Under the pieces are notes generated by a model, which was given only the letters and a program-made list of their open reading frames with translations, searched no databases and was not told where the DNA came from. Made by a program: the position numbers and the translations under genes. DNA of 64,000 nucleotides from contig VWZW01001654.1 in assembly GCA_013397115.1 (NCBI GenBank), positions 124,001-188,000 on the forward strand, in the 5' to 3' direction. This document shows, piece after piece, positions 38,280 to 49,100 of the stretch (the stretch's first letter is position 1; each line of letters opens with the position of its first letter). Source of the stretch: Edolisoma coerulescens (taxonomy: Eukaryota; Chordata; Aves; Passeriformes; Campephagidae).

Positions 38280-39310
38280 TGAAAGATGAGAAACTGCCGT
38301 GGTTTTGGTACAAGCAGGATTTACTTGATTATTTTTTTCCCTGGATGTTTTTCAGCCTGCGGTTTTGTGCAGAGCCTCAGGAGAAGGGCTAAGCAGGTAA
38401 TGCATACAGCTCAACATTTTGTGTTCCTGATGAGCAAATTAATCACAGTTACAATTAAAAATGCAATGACATTTGCAAAGATGTACCCTAAAGATGAATC
38501 GAACCTAAGTCATTCTCAGCAGACTTGTTCGACATGGAATATAAATACTAAAAGAGAATACGACTTCTTTTTCCTTCTGGTGTCCCTCAAGACTCCTTGC
38601 TAAAGTCATCCCCATCATACTGTGGGCCTTATCCTGGGATGCTTATGTGAAATTGATTATTATACTCTCTCGGTAAAAAAAGGAACATGAAATGCAAACA
38701 TAAGTAACTAAGGCCAATATTAAGCAATGCTGTGATGCCAAAGCAGTGTAAAGAGGCCTCTGTGTAAATGAAAATCAGACTTTATGTTTATGTGAATTAC
38801 ACATCTGCAAAATATCTATAATATAGAACGTAGCAGTTGTTTAATTTTTACCTAATTAGAGAGGCTTGAAAACATCTGGCATTTGACACCACTCCATTTT
38901 TTCATTGTATCCTCTCTTGGTAAGTTGGGAATGGAATATAATATATCCCATGAGATGCGCTTTAGTTTATGACAGGTGTGCGTTTCCTAGCTGGTCATTT
39001 ATTGTATGACATTATTTGTTTCCCACAGATACAGCTGGAAATACATTTATTTGGCAGTGAGGAATTTGCAAGGGGGAAAAAAAAACTGGTTTAGGAGGAA
39101 TTTACATCAGAGATGTAGATATATAATGTTTGCACAGAAGTCTCAATGTGGCATTTCGTAACTTTCACAGACATTTGCTTTGTCAACCGAAATATCGTAA
39201 ATTTAATAAAGAGTTGGTGCAAAATTTCCGGCATTAGTATAAAAAGTAAAATGAAATGTGTGTTGTCAAACTATAATCACTCCCATAGCATATGTAACTT
39301 TTTATTTAAG
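38280..39310. promoter_or_regulatory. AT-rich unique block, conserved non-coding candidate
   Basis: About 1 kb of AT-rich, non-repetitive sequence with scattered CpGs (GAATCGAACC near 38498, TTCGACATG near 38529, AATACGAC near 38558, AACGTAGC near 38828, GATGCGC near 38955, CCGAAATATCGTAA near 39187) and no coherent open frame. Sequence of this texture is often conserved non-coding enhancer DNA. A 41-bp splice-bounded segment sits inside it at 38356-38396. The call rests on composition only. Confidence 0.25.
38356..38396 (+). ncRNA. Possible 41-bp exon with consensus splice sites
   Basis: A pyrimidine-rich run ending TTTTTCAG lies just before 38356, and CAG|GTAATG follows at 38396/38397, so both acceptor and donor match consensus. 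Two of three frames stay open across it. At 41 bp it is not a multiple of three. It could be a small exon of an unrecognised transcript, or chance. No neighbouring exon could be linked to it. Confidence 0.15.
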
Positions 39311-40380
39311 CAGTGACCAAGTCACTCCTGTTGTGATTTCTGCCGCTAGGAATAAGGGGATGAGTGAATTTGGCCGACTGTTGGCCAAGGGGTGGTTTGG
39401 GCTTTGTGTGGGGTCTGTGGGCGGGGAACAGGGAGCTGAGATTTCTCCTCCTGCCTCATCCTAGAGGATGTGGGAGGCACTGGGACTGCATGACAGAGAT
39501 TGTGGGAAAAGCTTGACATAGCTCTATATGGAGACTCTCGTTCTCGGATGACAGAAAGAGCAGCTCTAGATGTGCTGCTCGCAGAGTGTGCTTTGCTTAG
39601 AAACAGCATCAGTCTGGTACATGGTCCAGACTGGTGCACTCAGCAGGGCCAGCCATTGCCTGGCCCCGAGGCCAATGTACATGCAGCAGCTCTTAGCTCT
39701 GCTGTTAAACTCCCACCCCCCAAAACAGCCACGCAGACCACCTGTTAGCAATGCACCCAAGCTGACTTCCAAATTACGCCTGGAAATAGTTTGCGAGTGT
39801 TCCCCATGGTGTCAGTCAAAACCACACCAGAAGTGAGTGGTACACGTGGCCAAATTGTAGTGCCTGGGAACATCCCCTGGTGTCATTTACCGGTATAAGC
39901 ATACTTCAAATATAATTTATTAATTTATTGCTCTTGGCTTGGAGTTTCCCTAGAAAATATATCCCTATGAGGATATATACAGACTAGTGAAAATTTCTGG
40001 TTTAGCTAAACTTCATGGCATAAAAAAGGCCATTTCCCTAATCCAGGAATTTTTTTTAAATTGTATCACTTCTGGGTTTTTTGTTGTTGCTAGTTTTTTT
40101 CATTTTAAAGGAAGCTAATCTTTATAAAATCTTCTACAAATCTTTTAGAGTGGAAAATGTCATCTGCCCTGCCAGATAAAAATATGTAGGACATGTGTGT
40201 GTTTTAACCCCATATGAGTATCTCATGAGGCGCACACACTCAGACCACAGGTATTGTGAACATACTGCTTTGTATTGCAGGCTCCCTCCTTGTCCTCAAC
40301 CAGAGGAAAAGACTGTGTTTCAAAAGTGTTTCCCCTCAGATAAAGGAAAGAAGCTGACTCATTTTCAGTATTGGATTTGG
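39311..40380. other. Non-coding, nothing recognised
   Basis: The stretch 39340-39780 is GC-richer, with short antiparallel open frames under 100 codons, and a perfect 8-bp stem (CAGTCTGG/CCAGACTG) at 39610-39633. The remainder is AT-rich. No repeat family recognised. Confidence 0.6.
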
Positions 40381-40504
40381 CACAAAAAAAAAAAACAAAA
40401 CCCAAACAAACCAACAAAAAACCAAAACCAAACAAAAACCCCAACAAAGCAAAAAAAAAAAAAAAAAAACAAACCAAAAAACCAAAACCAAAAAACCCCA
40501 AAAC
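40381..40504 (+). repeat. Strand-asymmetric A/C-only tract
   Basis: For 124 bases the + strand is only A and C, except one G at 40449. It is built from A runs, including about 19 A at 40451-40469, with CC, ACC and CAAA interruptions. The complement is all T and G. An open frame across it (Lys/Asn/Pro-rich on +, Phe/Gly-rich on -) is an artefact of this composition. It is too irregular to be a classic microsatellite and may be an expanded, decayed A-tail. Confidence 0.9.
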
Positions 40505-42299
40505 TAAAAAAAATCCATCATAGCTGTGTAACTGGGAAGGGATTTTTTTTCCCCATATAGATTATGGAAAACTTACACCCCTGGTGGAAACAGGCCCAAT
40601 TCAAATGCTGCTGGATATAGAGAAATGAGGTTGGTGTGGGTTTTAATAAGTATTTTTCTCTGAACTGTTCATGTTTTCTCTCACTTCATTTAAAAAAAAA
40701 ATTAATCTTCTATTATTCCTCTGAAGTTGTTTCTTGTCCTGTCATGCCCCCACTCCCCACCCTCAGAATGCCAGTCCTTGATCTGATGACATTGTCAAAA
40801 TGGATTTATGGATTTGTTTACTAACCAGGATTCAGAATGGGATGAAACAAGTTTGCCTTTAGAAATGGATATGGCAGATGCTGCTTTCTGAGAGTTGATT
40901 CTTGCCATAATTTTTAAAAATAGATTGCTAATAGAAAATGATTCATAACTAATGAAAATTGAGGGTAAAAAGAGTTCTTATATAAGTTCTGAAAATGGCA
41001 GCCTGGCACTTCTAAAGCTGAGAGGTGGAATGTAACTGCTCTGTGAAAAGCATTTCCTCTTTTCTTTTTGGCATGTTTTCACTTATATCCAGGGTGGTCC
41101 TGAGGATTTGTGGGCTCAGCGAGAACAGGAAAGATTTCTCATCATATATTCCTTTCCCTCCCATTTCCCTCTTCTTTCTTTGTTTGCTCTTTTGTATATA
41201 TACATGGTTTTATTTTGTTTTTTTTTTCTGCTCTCTCCTGTTGTGCTTGGGTCCAAAGAGTGGCATCTCAAATGTTTGGATGCAAATATGTCCTGTATCC
41301 TTAAGGGGCACCACGTGCAACCCTGAACCCCTTCAGAAAACACACTGTTGGCATGAATTTCTCGGGCTAGTTTGTAGAGCAGAAGGTGTCTGCTCCCCGG
41401 GGGCTCCCAGCCTTTCTGGGGTTTTGCTGCTGCTTTTCCCCATGTGCTCCCTCTGCCTTTCCTGAGGGAAAGGGATATTTTGCATTTTGCTGCCCTGCAG
41501 GAAGCCCACGGCAGGGATGAGGCTTGGTTTCCCCCTGCCCCATTCCTTGCAACTCCATTGATAGTTAGTGGTTTTGGTTATTTTGTTTGGTTGGTTCATC
41601 ACTTATCAGAATTGCACTTGCAGCTTCAGCGTAGTTGTGTTTTCAAGTCTCTGAATCTTCTCCCAACTGCTTTTCTCAATCACTGTAATCTAATATTCCC
41701 TGGTTTTAACACTGAAAATATCAGGCCTTTTTTTCTTCCAAAATACACATATTAATGCTCTTAAACCATCCTAGACCTTAAACCCTACTCAGTCACTTCA
41801 GAAAATTAGGGGGTTTTAGCCATTGTGGAAGGAAAAAAATCTTGCCACTTCCATTTAATAGTATCACAGCCAAACCAAATGATGTGAGAGAGCACACTGG
41901 CATTGAAATAGTCCTTGCTGAGGAGAAGCGAATTCCAGAGGAAATTGGTTTTCATGTCACCAACTTACACATATTCTGAAAATTAGTTTCTGGGCCACAG
42001 GTTTCACAGCTGATTTATTTGTCTTTATTTTTTGCTAGATTTGTTCAAATGAATTTTTAGTGAACTAACAAGTTGCCTCTGACATGGGCTGAAGAAAGGC
42101 TCGTGCAAAGAATGCATCGTGCAGAGCAGCGTGTACGTGGAGGTCCAGCCAGCCTTGTGAAATGCTTAAAAACAGTTGTTGGCAGCGTCTGACCAAGTCC
42201 ACCAAAAAACTCGGGGATTCACAAAGCCCAAAGCTGGGAGGCGATGATGTGGTCTGCTCTCTGTATCTCGCAAGCTGCTACACTTCATCCCGTTATCCA
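40505..42299. other. Non-coding, no gene recognised
   Basis: Contains a 146-codon + frame (41025-41465) rich in Phe, Leu, Ser and Cys that arises from a T/C-rich stretch (41120-41260). Overlapping frames on both strands argue against coding. No repeat family recognised. Confidence 0.6.
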
Positions 42300-42540
42300 T
42301 GCTGAACACATTGCTTCCTGTTTAAGTTAAACATGCCTTCCAAAAAGGCATCCGGTTTTGATCTGAAATTAGGGAAGGTTTGCTTTGATAGCTTTTTGTC
42401 GATGATTGACGAAGTCCAAACAAACGATTACTTTCAATTTAACTTTATCTGGCATCAGCTTCTGACCGCTGAGGATTTTGCTCTTCAATTAATGAGCCTG
42501 CTGTTTTTCTCCATGGCATAACTGTGTGCAGCCGTGTTGT
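42300..42540. promoter_or_regulatory. CpG-retaining block with PBX-type motif, enhancer candidate
   Basis: Within 240 bases are several CpGs in AT-rich context (CATCCGG, GTCGATG, TGACGAAG, AACGATT, ACCGCTG) and a TGATTGAC at 42403-42410, the core bound by PBX with HOX or MEIS partners. An AATTAATGAG homeodomain-type core lies near 42487. A 62-codon + frame crosses the block, has no known domain and is likely fortuitous. The regulatory reading is inference from motif content. Confidence 0.27.
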
Positions 42541-45500
42541 CTGTCAGTCTTCCCCTTGTTAAGCTCAGTCTTTATGTCTGCCTCTTGAAGATATTTTCTA
42601 TGCCTCAGATCCTTTCTTTTGTGCCTTTCACAATATTTTCAATAGTCTTTCAGAGATTCAAACTGTGGATTGTAGCCAGCATCTTAATATGTTACTGTGT
42701 GCCTCCTGGCAGTTATGGCAATTAAGAAAATAGGTTCTTTGACATAACATATAAAAGTTGAATGCATTCAATGAATTATCCCCATATACATTAATTTAAG
42801 GTTATGAATCCAGTCAGTGCCTTCAAGCTGGTGACAGCTTGCCTTCTGTCACATCAGTATGTATATGGCTGGTACTGGTTTTCAGGATTCTGTAGCCATT
42901 TTAGCCTGTGCCAGAAGGAATTTTTTTTCACAAAACTGCTACACGCTTTAAATTAAAAATTTATGTTTGCCACATACTGTGAAATGTTCTCTTCGTATTC
43001 TTATCACCAGTTTGAATGTTTGAAATTCTGCTGGTTCTGTTTTGAAGAAAAAAGAAAAAACAGAGAAAGGAAAGATTCTTCTAGTCTAAATTGGGTTTTG
43101 TTTGTGTTTTCATTGATAACATGCCTTAGTGAAGGAGTGAAGGAAGAGGAGAAAAGCTGAGGAGAAGGTACAGATAGCTGGTAGGGTGGTTTCCTCTCAG
43201 GCTGGAGACTGGTGATAATAAAAGTGTGTCATTCCCATGCTGAAGACCTTCTCTCAGCTCAGATGACTTCAGCCTTGTGGAATCTCCTGCACCTCTAGGC
43301 AGCCCAAGTGAGATAACTCACCAAAGAACTTCTTTGCCATGCTTTGCTTTCCTTAGCTGCCACAGCTTTGCTTATCAGAACCATTTCACTTAAGAAAGTG
43401 TGCATCCCTGGGACATAAACTTGGCAATGGTTTTGATAATTGCTGTTTGTATTGCACAGGGTCAGTGCTTTTCCCTGTCATTAATGGTCTCCTAATGTTT
43501 TGGGAATCCTGCAAATGTCAGGAATTCAGGCAAGACATGGCCTGGATTTTTCAGGGCATATGCACTTTGACCCTTTTCAGGAAATGATTGAGGGGGACTG
43601 CTGGAGTTATTAGTTTTCTTTACCACCCCCCTTCTCCAAATTAGCCCCCCTAAATTATTCAGTGCTAGATGTCTGCTTGCACAGCAGAGCTAGGGCTAGG
43701 AGAGCATGCTAGTGAGCAATGTATTCATCCCAGCTATTAAAGAAAACAGACTTTTTTCTGAAAGAGCTATTTTAGAGGTAAGAATAATTTTTGTATTGTA
43801 TTTCTTATATGAGGATGGGTAGGAGAGGGATTTTATCAGCAGTTCATGCCTGTCTCCCCAGTCCTACTTGGAGGTTTCTCTTTATTTTGTCAGTGTACTG
43901 TATTTTGCATATGCCAAATTGCTCTTTCTTTGTCACTTGCAAGTTCAATCTTCTGGTGATTTGTGTATTGCAGCTTTTGTGGGAATGTTTGTAAAACTTG
44001 TTCACTTGGGTTTTGAATCTTTTCCATGGCTGAGGTCATGAATTAGGCAGATGTTCACAACACACATCCCATGATGAGCTCAGTGATACTACCTGGGGAG
44101 CCACAGGGGTGGTTGTCTGACCTGTTTAGAATAATATGCCTGAAAACTAGGAAAAGGTGTTCAGGATATTTGTGTCCTAACATATTGGGTCCATTACTTC
44201 CTAAATCATGTGACAACTCAGATTGTAAGTTCAGCAATTAAGAAGCTATTTCTATCATGTTTAGTTAGACATGACTTCTAGAAATGTGCTTGGTGTGGCT
44301 GAGCAAATCTCACTACATGACATTATTTCTGAGTTTTCATTAATACTCAATTTCTGTTTCACAGATCTGATTTGCTGAGGGCTGATGTGTGAAGTGACAC
44401 TTATTCTGCAGAGGCTGGAGAAACACAGGAGATGCTTGGTACTCCCAATTTCCTTGTACTTCTGAATGAGCTTTGTGTTCTCTACCTTTCACCTACTGGC
44501 TTTCAACATGAGAGCTAAAAGAAACCTATTTTTTATTAAAGTCATATGTTAGTGTCACTGTGTAGTTTTCTTCTGTGGAATGATTATTGAAATGAAAATG
44601 ATTAAATTGGTATAACCTTGTGCTGTCCTCATTTGGTATAGCAGTGATCTGAGTGGATTACCTGTAAGTGCTGAGTAATCCTTGTCTCCAACTGGGATAA
44701 TATAGCTGGTAATAAACAGCGTCATAAAACTGACATCGCTCAGCCAATGTTTTTCTTTGGACTTAAATGATGATTTGTATACACTTTGAAGAGAAAATTC
44801 CTCCTATTAGAAAGGCAGGGAGAAGCCACCTGGAAAGTACACTCATCTGCAAGTGCAAGCTTTGAGCCTAGGGTGGTCAAATAAGTTAAAAAGACAGAGA
44901 GAGAAATAGAGTAGAAAAAAAAAAAGTGTACAATTCCTCTGTCTTGCACATTTTGCAAGCAATAGCCAGAGGGATGGCTTTGACCTTAAAGTAAGGTTCA
45001 CTTACAGCACCATGGATTTATCTTGCCTGATAGTTAATATTGTTAATATTTATGAAGAGTGGGTTGCTTATCCAGAACATTTGTTTCCTTTCTAAATAAA
45101 TCATAGTGCTAAAGAGACAGTCTTTCAGCATGCAAAGTGATGGTGTGTTGTTCAGCATACAATACAATTTCTTTTTTTTCCATAGCTGAAAAGTAAATGT
45201 ATTTTCAGTTTGACTCTGATCTCAGCATTTGAAATCTTAGAATCAACTCTGTTTTACTAAACACGATTTAAATATTTCATATGTAATCAGTTAAATTCTG
45301 GTAGCAGGCAGTCACAAATGACTCTATATATGTACATAAAGAATAGTGAAATATTTTGCCCAAAGTCATAATGTAACAAGCTATTGGCAAATCTCAGACA
45401 TTTAGATTTATTATCTGGTCCCTTGCAACTAGACCCAGTTGCTCATGGACTGATGTTATAAATTATACACCTCTATGGGAGAGTTTTTGATGAACTTCCT

Positions 45501-46087
45501 CTCTGAGATCCAGACTGCAAAAGCTGAAAGGGGCATTTTCTACTTACATCCAAACAAGTACGTAAAGTATTAAATATGCAAGCCATGGGTTACATCTTTG
45601 AAATTTCATGCAGTTCACTGAGATCTCAGAAAACACAACTTTAATAGGGGGCTTACAGCTGTATAGCCTCAGGAGCGAAAACCCAAGCACTCCACAGCTA
45701 GCTCTAATAGTGTTCCCTTTAAGATATCGACTAGTTTATTTATAGTTACTTTTCTTTTTGTAACAGGGCTAATGTCAATGACAAATGAATGTTGTAAGAA
45801 AACTCCCCTGTTTTTAGAACTTTTAGAAGATAGGCTTTGTATTCAGGGATTAGAGTTATATGTAGCAAGTTGCTATATATTGGGGAGAATTTACTTTGCA
45901 TAAACATTTTTAATGTTTTTAATACATAGAGAATAAATGTTTTTTGGTTGTGCATGCAGTTTAGAATGAAAATGGCAAGAGGAGAAATGTAATGGAAAGG
46001 AGTAGTGAGAGCAGAGGAGAAAGATGAAGGAATGGCAGCAGCGACTGTTGGGTAGAAAGGAACAAACCTAAATCAACTGGAAAATTG
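42541..46087. other. Non-coding, nothing recognised
   Basis: Unique AT-rich sequence with open frames under 75 codons. A 24-base segment at 45505-45528 recurs with one mismatch at 47794-47817. No other repeat stands out. Confidence 0.65.
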
Positions 46088-46164
46088 TATCTATCTATCT
46101 ATCTATCTATACACACACATATATATATACACATCTATCTGTCTATCTATCTATCTATGTATCT
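46088..46164 (+). repeat. Compound (TATC)n(AC)n(AT)n(TATC)n microsatellite
   Basis: Nearly six TATC units (46088-46110), then ACACACAC, ATATATAT and a second TATC block with GTCT and TGTA variants to about 46164. Symmetric compound structure. Likely polymorphic. Confidence 0.93.
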
Positions 46165-49100
46165 GAAGACTCTTTTCATAAGCACAGTATAAGTCAGAAG
46201 AGAAAGATGTCAGAGGTTAAATGAAATGAATTTGCAGGCTGTATCTGGGCAATATACCATTGTTTCCTCATTCTTTTCCTAGATCAAGACCTACCTACTA
46301 AAAGTAAACACATTTTTTTATGGGAGAGACAGCAAAGTTGTCTTGTACAGTCTGCACCATCTGGGTAGTATGCACTCCTCTTGTGCTTGGCCTTCTAGCT
46401 GCAGCACATATCACAGCTTTCTCCCTTGCTGGAAAACCAGTGTTTGTATTGGATGGAACTCAGGACAGGGAACTGTGTGTGTAGGTATTAATTATAGGAA
46501 TCAGGTTCATAAACTCTCCCTGTTAGAAAATTAAACACCCGTTTCAATTTTGCAAAGCTGCTATTTCCTCCACACCTATTTTCTTATTGCAAGAGATTTG
46601 TACCAATTTTCTGTGGATTACTGGTGGTCAGCCCACATTTAACAGCAATATGATAAGTCAGACCTTTTGAAGAGGTCCTTGTTTGTTTCCACAGCTTCAA
46701 CAGTTGCTCCTAAAATTCTCTGTAATGAAGCAGAAATTATATAGCAGAAGCTGTCTCATCCTCGAATTTCACCACAAAGTTTGCTGATGCTTGAACACAG
46801 AAAGTCTGAACACAGAAACAGTTTTAGGAGAGTGGACAGGGTGGAGTTACACCAAATACCATCTCAAATGGGAAGGGCAGCAGTGGGAGCTGGGTCTTGT
46901 GCTCCTGCAGAGAGCTGCATTCATAGCTGTGTGGGGGAGGCTTGGAGCACTGCAGAATGAAGAGGAGCTAATGCTGTGTTTGGCCACAGGATAAGTTGTC
47001 TGCACCTCCTGGGCCAGTTCAAGCCTGTGCACAGATGTGTTCTGTGAGACTTTGTTAGGTTAGTAAAGCAAAGGAGGGCAAACACTGCGGGCTTTGGATG
47101 AGTGTGGCTTAAACCTTAAAAGGAAAGCTGCTGGCAACTCATGGTTTACTTTGGACATCTTCTCTAATGGGAAGAGGCAAAGATCTTTAATTTCTCAATT
47201 CTTCTAATGTGTAGTAGAGAGGTGGTTGTTAGGGGGGTGCGCTTTAGCCAGCAGTATTTTCTGGTGTGCTGCAGTTTCTTCTATAAAGCATGTTGCTGTA
47301 GAATAGTTGATATGTGAACTGAGGAAAATATGTCACTATGTTACTAAAACTAAGCATGCCAGCCCTTACTTTTGTAATGTAATCCATTTGTCCCTGTAAA
47401 TAAGGAAGGAATAAATTTAGATTTAAAAATACCCACAAAATGGACTTTTTCTTCCTTTCCTATGCTGTCTGAATCAATTCTAGTCACACAGATGTGTAAT
47501 TCATCTTCCTTTTAATCAAGAGCAAATTATAAAATGAAAGTCAAGGTATTAAACTCTTTTCTCAAACTGCTGAGATGATTAGGCTCCAATTTGATGTTTT
47601 AATTTCCTATCACAGGAGTTTTACTGTTTGCCTTAGGAGGAATGCCTTAAGAGAGTTGGCTCTATAATTCCCTAGACTCTCATAACACATTCACAAGTCT
47701 GAATAACCCCAGACACTACACTGGCTTCCAACTTCTGCTTTTGACAGCTATTTTTAGTCTGTCATATTTCTGCCTTTGAACACTATCCCAGTTGAGATCC
47801 AGACTGAAAAAGCTGAAGCTGCTAATCAGCATTTTGCCTCACATGAGTGCAGATGAGCCATCCACAGCTCGTGGCTTTGTGCCTCCCCAGGGATGGAGCC
47901 TGAGGCTGGTGTGCAGTGCTCATTGTCAGCCTTTTCCAGAGACCCGTTTCTCTCAGTGTTTTGTCAGGGTGGCACCATGTCTGCCAGCACTGTCACCTCC
48001 AGCATCTTGTGTCTTGTCCACCCATGGGAGGTGTGTGACTTGTGCCTCCCATGACAGGCGTTCTCATTGTCTCCCCTGAGTCACTGTCACCAGCTCGGTC
48101 CAGTTTGGTGAAGTTTAAGGCTGAGACCCTTTATTTGGAAAGAGTGATGGTTGTAAACACCTTTCAGCACTTCCTAGATCTAGTAATTTTGTTCAGTTTG
48201 TTTCCTGCATTACACCATAGAGTCTCAAGCCAACTTTATGCCTTGTCATCAAAAAGTGAAATCTTACCAGGAAGGGGGCAGCTTTCCCTTTTCACCATTC
48301 TTTCAAACCATAACCACTGTTTTGGTGCCCCATCTGTATGGCTGTCTAACAAAAAAGATGCTGGACTTCCAGGAGCCCCTGGAGAAATGCTGACCTTCCA
48401 CTACCCTGGGAAGGCAGAGGGTCACCTTAAAAACTTTAAAACTGGGTCAGCTGTTTAGAACTAAATGAACTATTGACATCTCCCTGTGCTCATACACACA
48501 CACAGATAGAGCCAGGGGACATTAGGTAGGAGAAGTAATGGGTTCTTACAGTTCCAGTGTCTGTAGGGAAAGTCACGAGTCCCCATGACTCACAGCAGAG
48601 TAGTAGATCTCCTTAGGACTGCAGGATGCCTTGGAAGATGGCCAGTCTCTATTCCAGGAGCAAAGCAGCCAAATCACTACCGAGTATATTGTTTCCAATT
48701 TGGAACAAGCGGGGTCGATGCTGGACTGGGGGTTCATGCACCATAACCCACGGCACTGTGCAAACAGATCCTTTGGGTACTGGGCCTTTCAGGACAACCA
48801 CCATGCTCGGGCACTCTGCTGAACCTGCACTTGGACTGAAATAGCAGACATCTATGGGTCCACACCAAGATTCACTGAAAGTCCCAGGTCAGAAGGGAAG
48901 TAAAGCATCAGGACTGAACTGATTTAGCTGATGCTGTAGTGGAGCTCTACAGGCGAGCTCCTTAATGGAAAAAAGAGCACAGGGCCATGTATGCCAGTTA
49001 CAAAAGGTCAGTGAGTTATAAGGCATATTGGCAATCTGTCTCATCACGTCTTGGGCACTTTGTTGAGGTTATCGAAGTCCTTTATAGTGGAGTGTAGATG

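Noticed and set aside
39610..39633. Perfect 8-bp stem hairpin (CAGTCTGG/CCAGACTG)
   Set aside because: Too short and isolated to support a microRNA or structured RNA.
40195..40560. 121-codon Lys/Asn/Pro-rich frame and its Phe/Gly-rich mirror
   Set aside because: Both are direct products of the A/C-only tract.
41025..41465. 146-codon open frame on the + strand with hydrophobic segments
   Set aside because: The apparent membrane segments come from a T/C-rich run. Overlapping frames exist on both strands and no family is recognisable.
48042..48458. 138-codon open frame on the + strand
   Set aside because: No domain, no homolog recognised, and it overlaps another frame. Consistent with chance in moderately GC-rich DNA.
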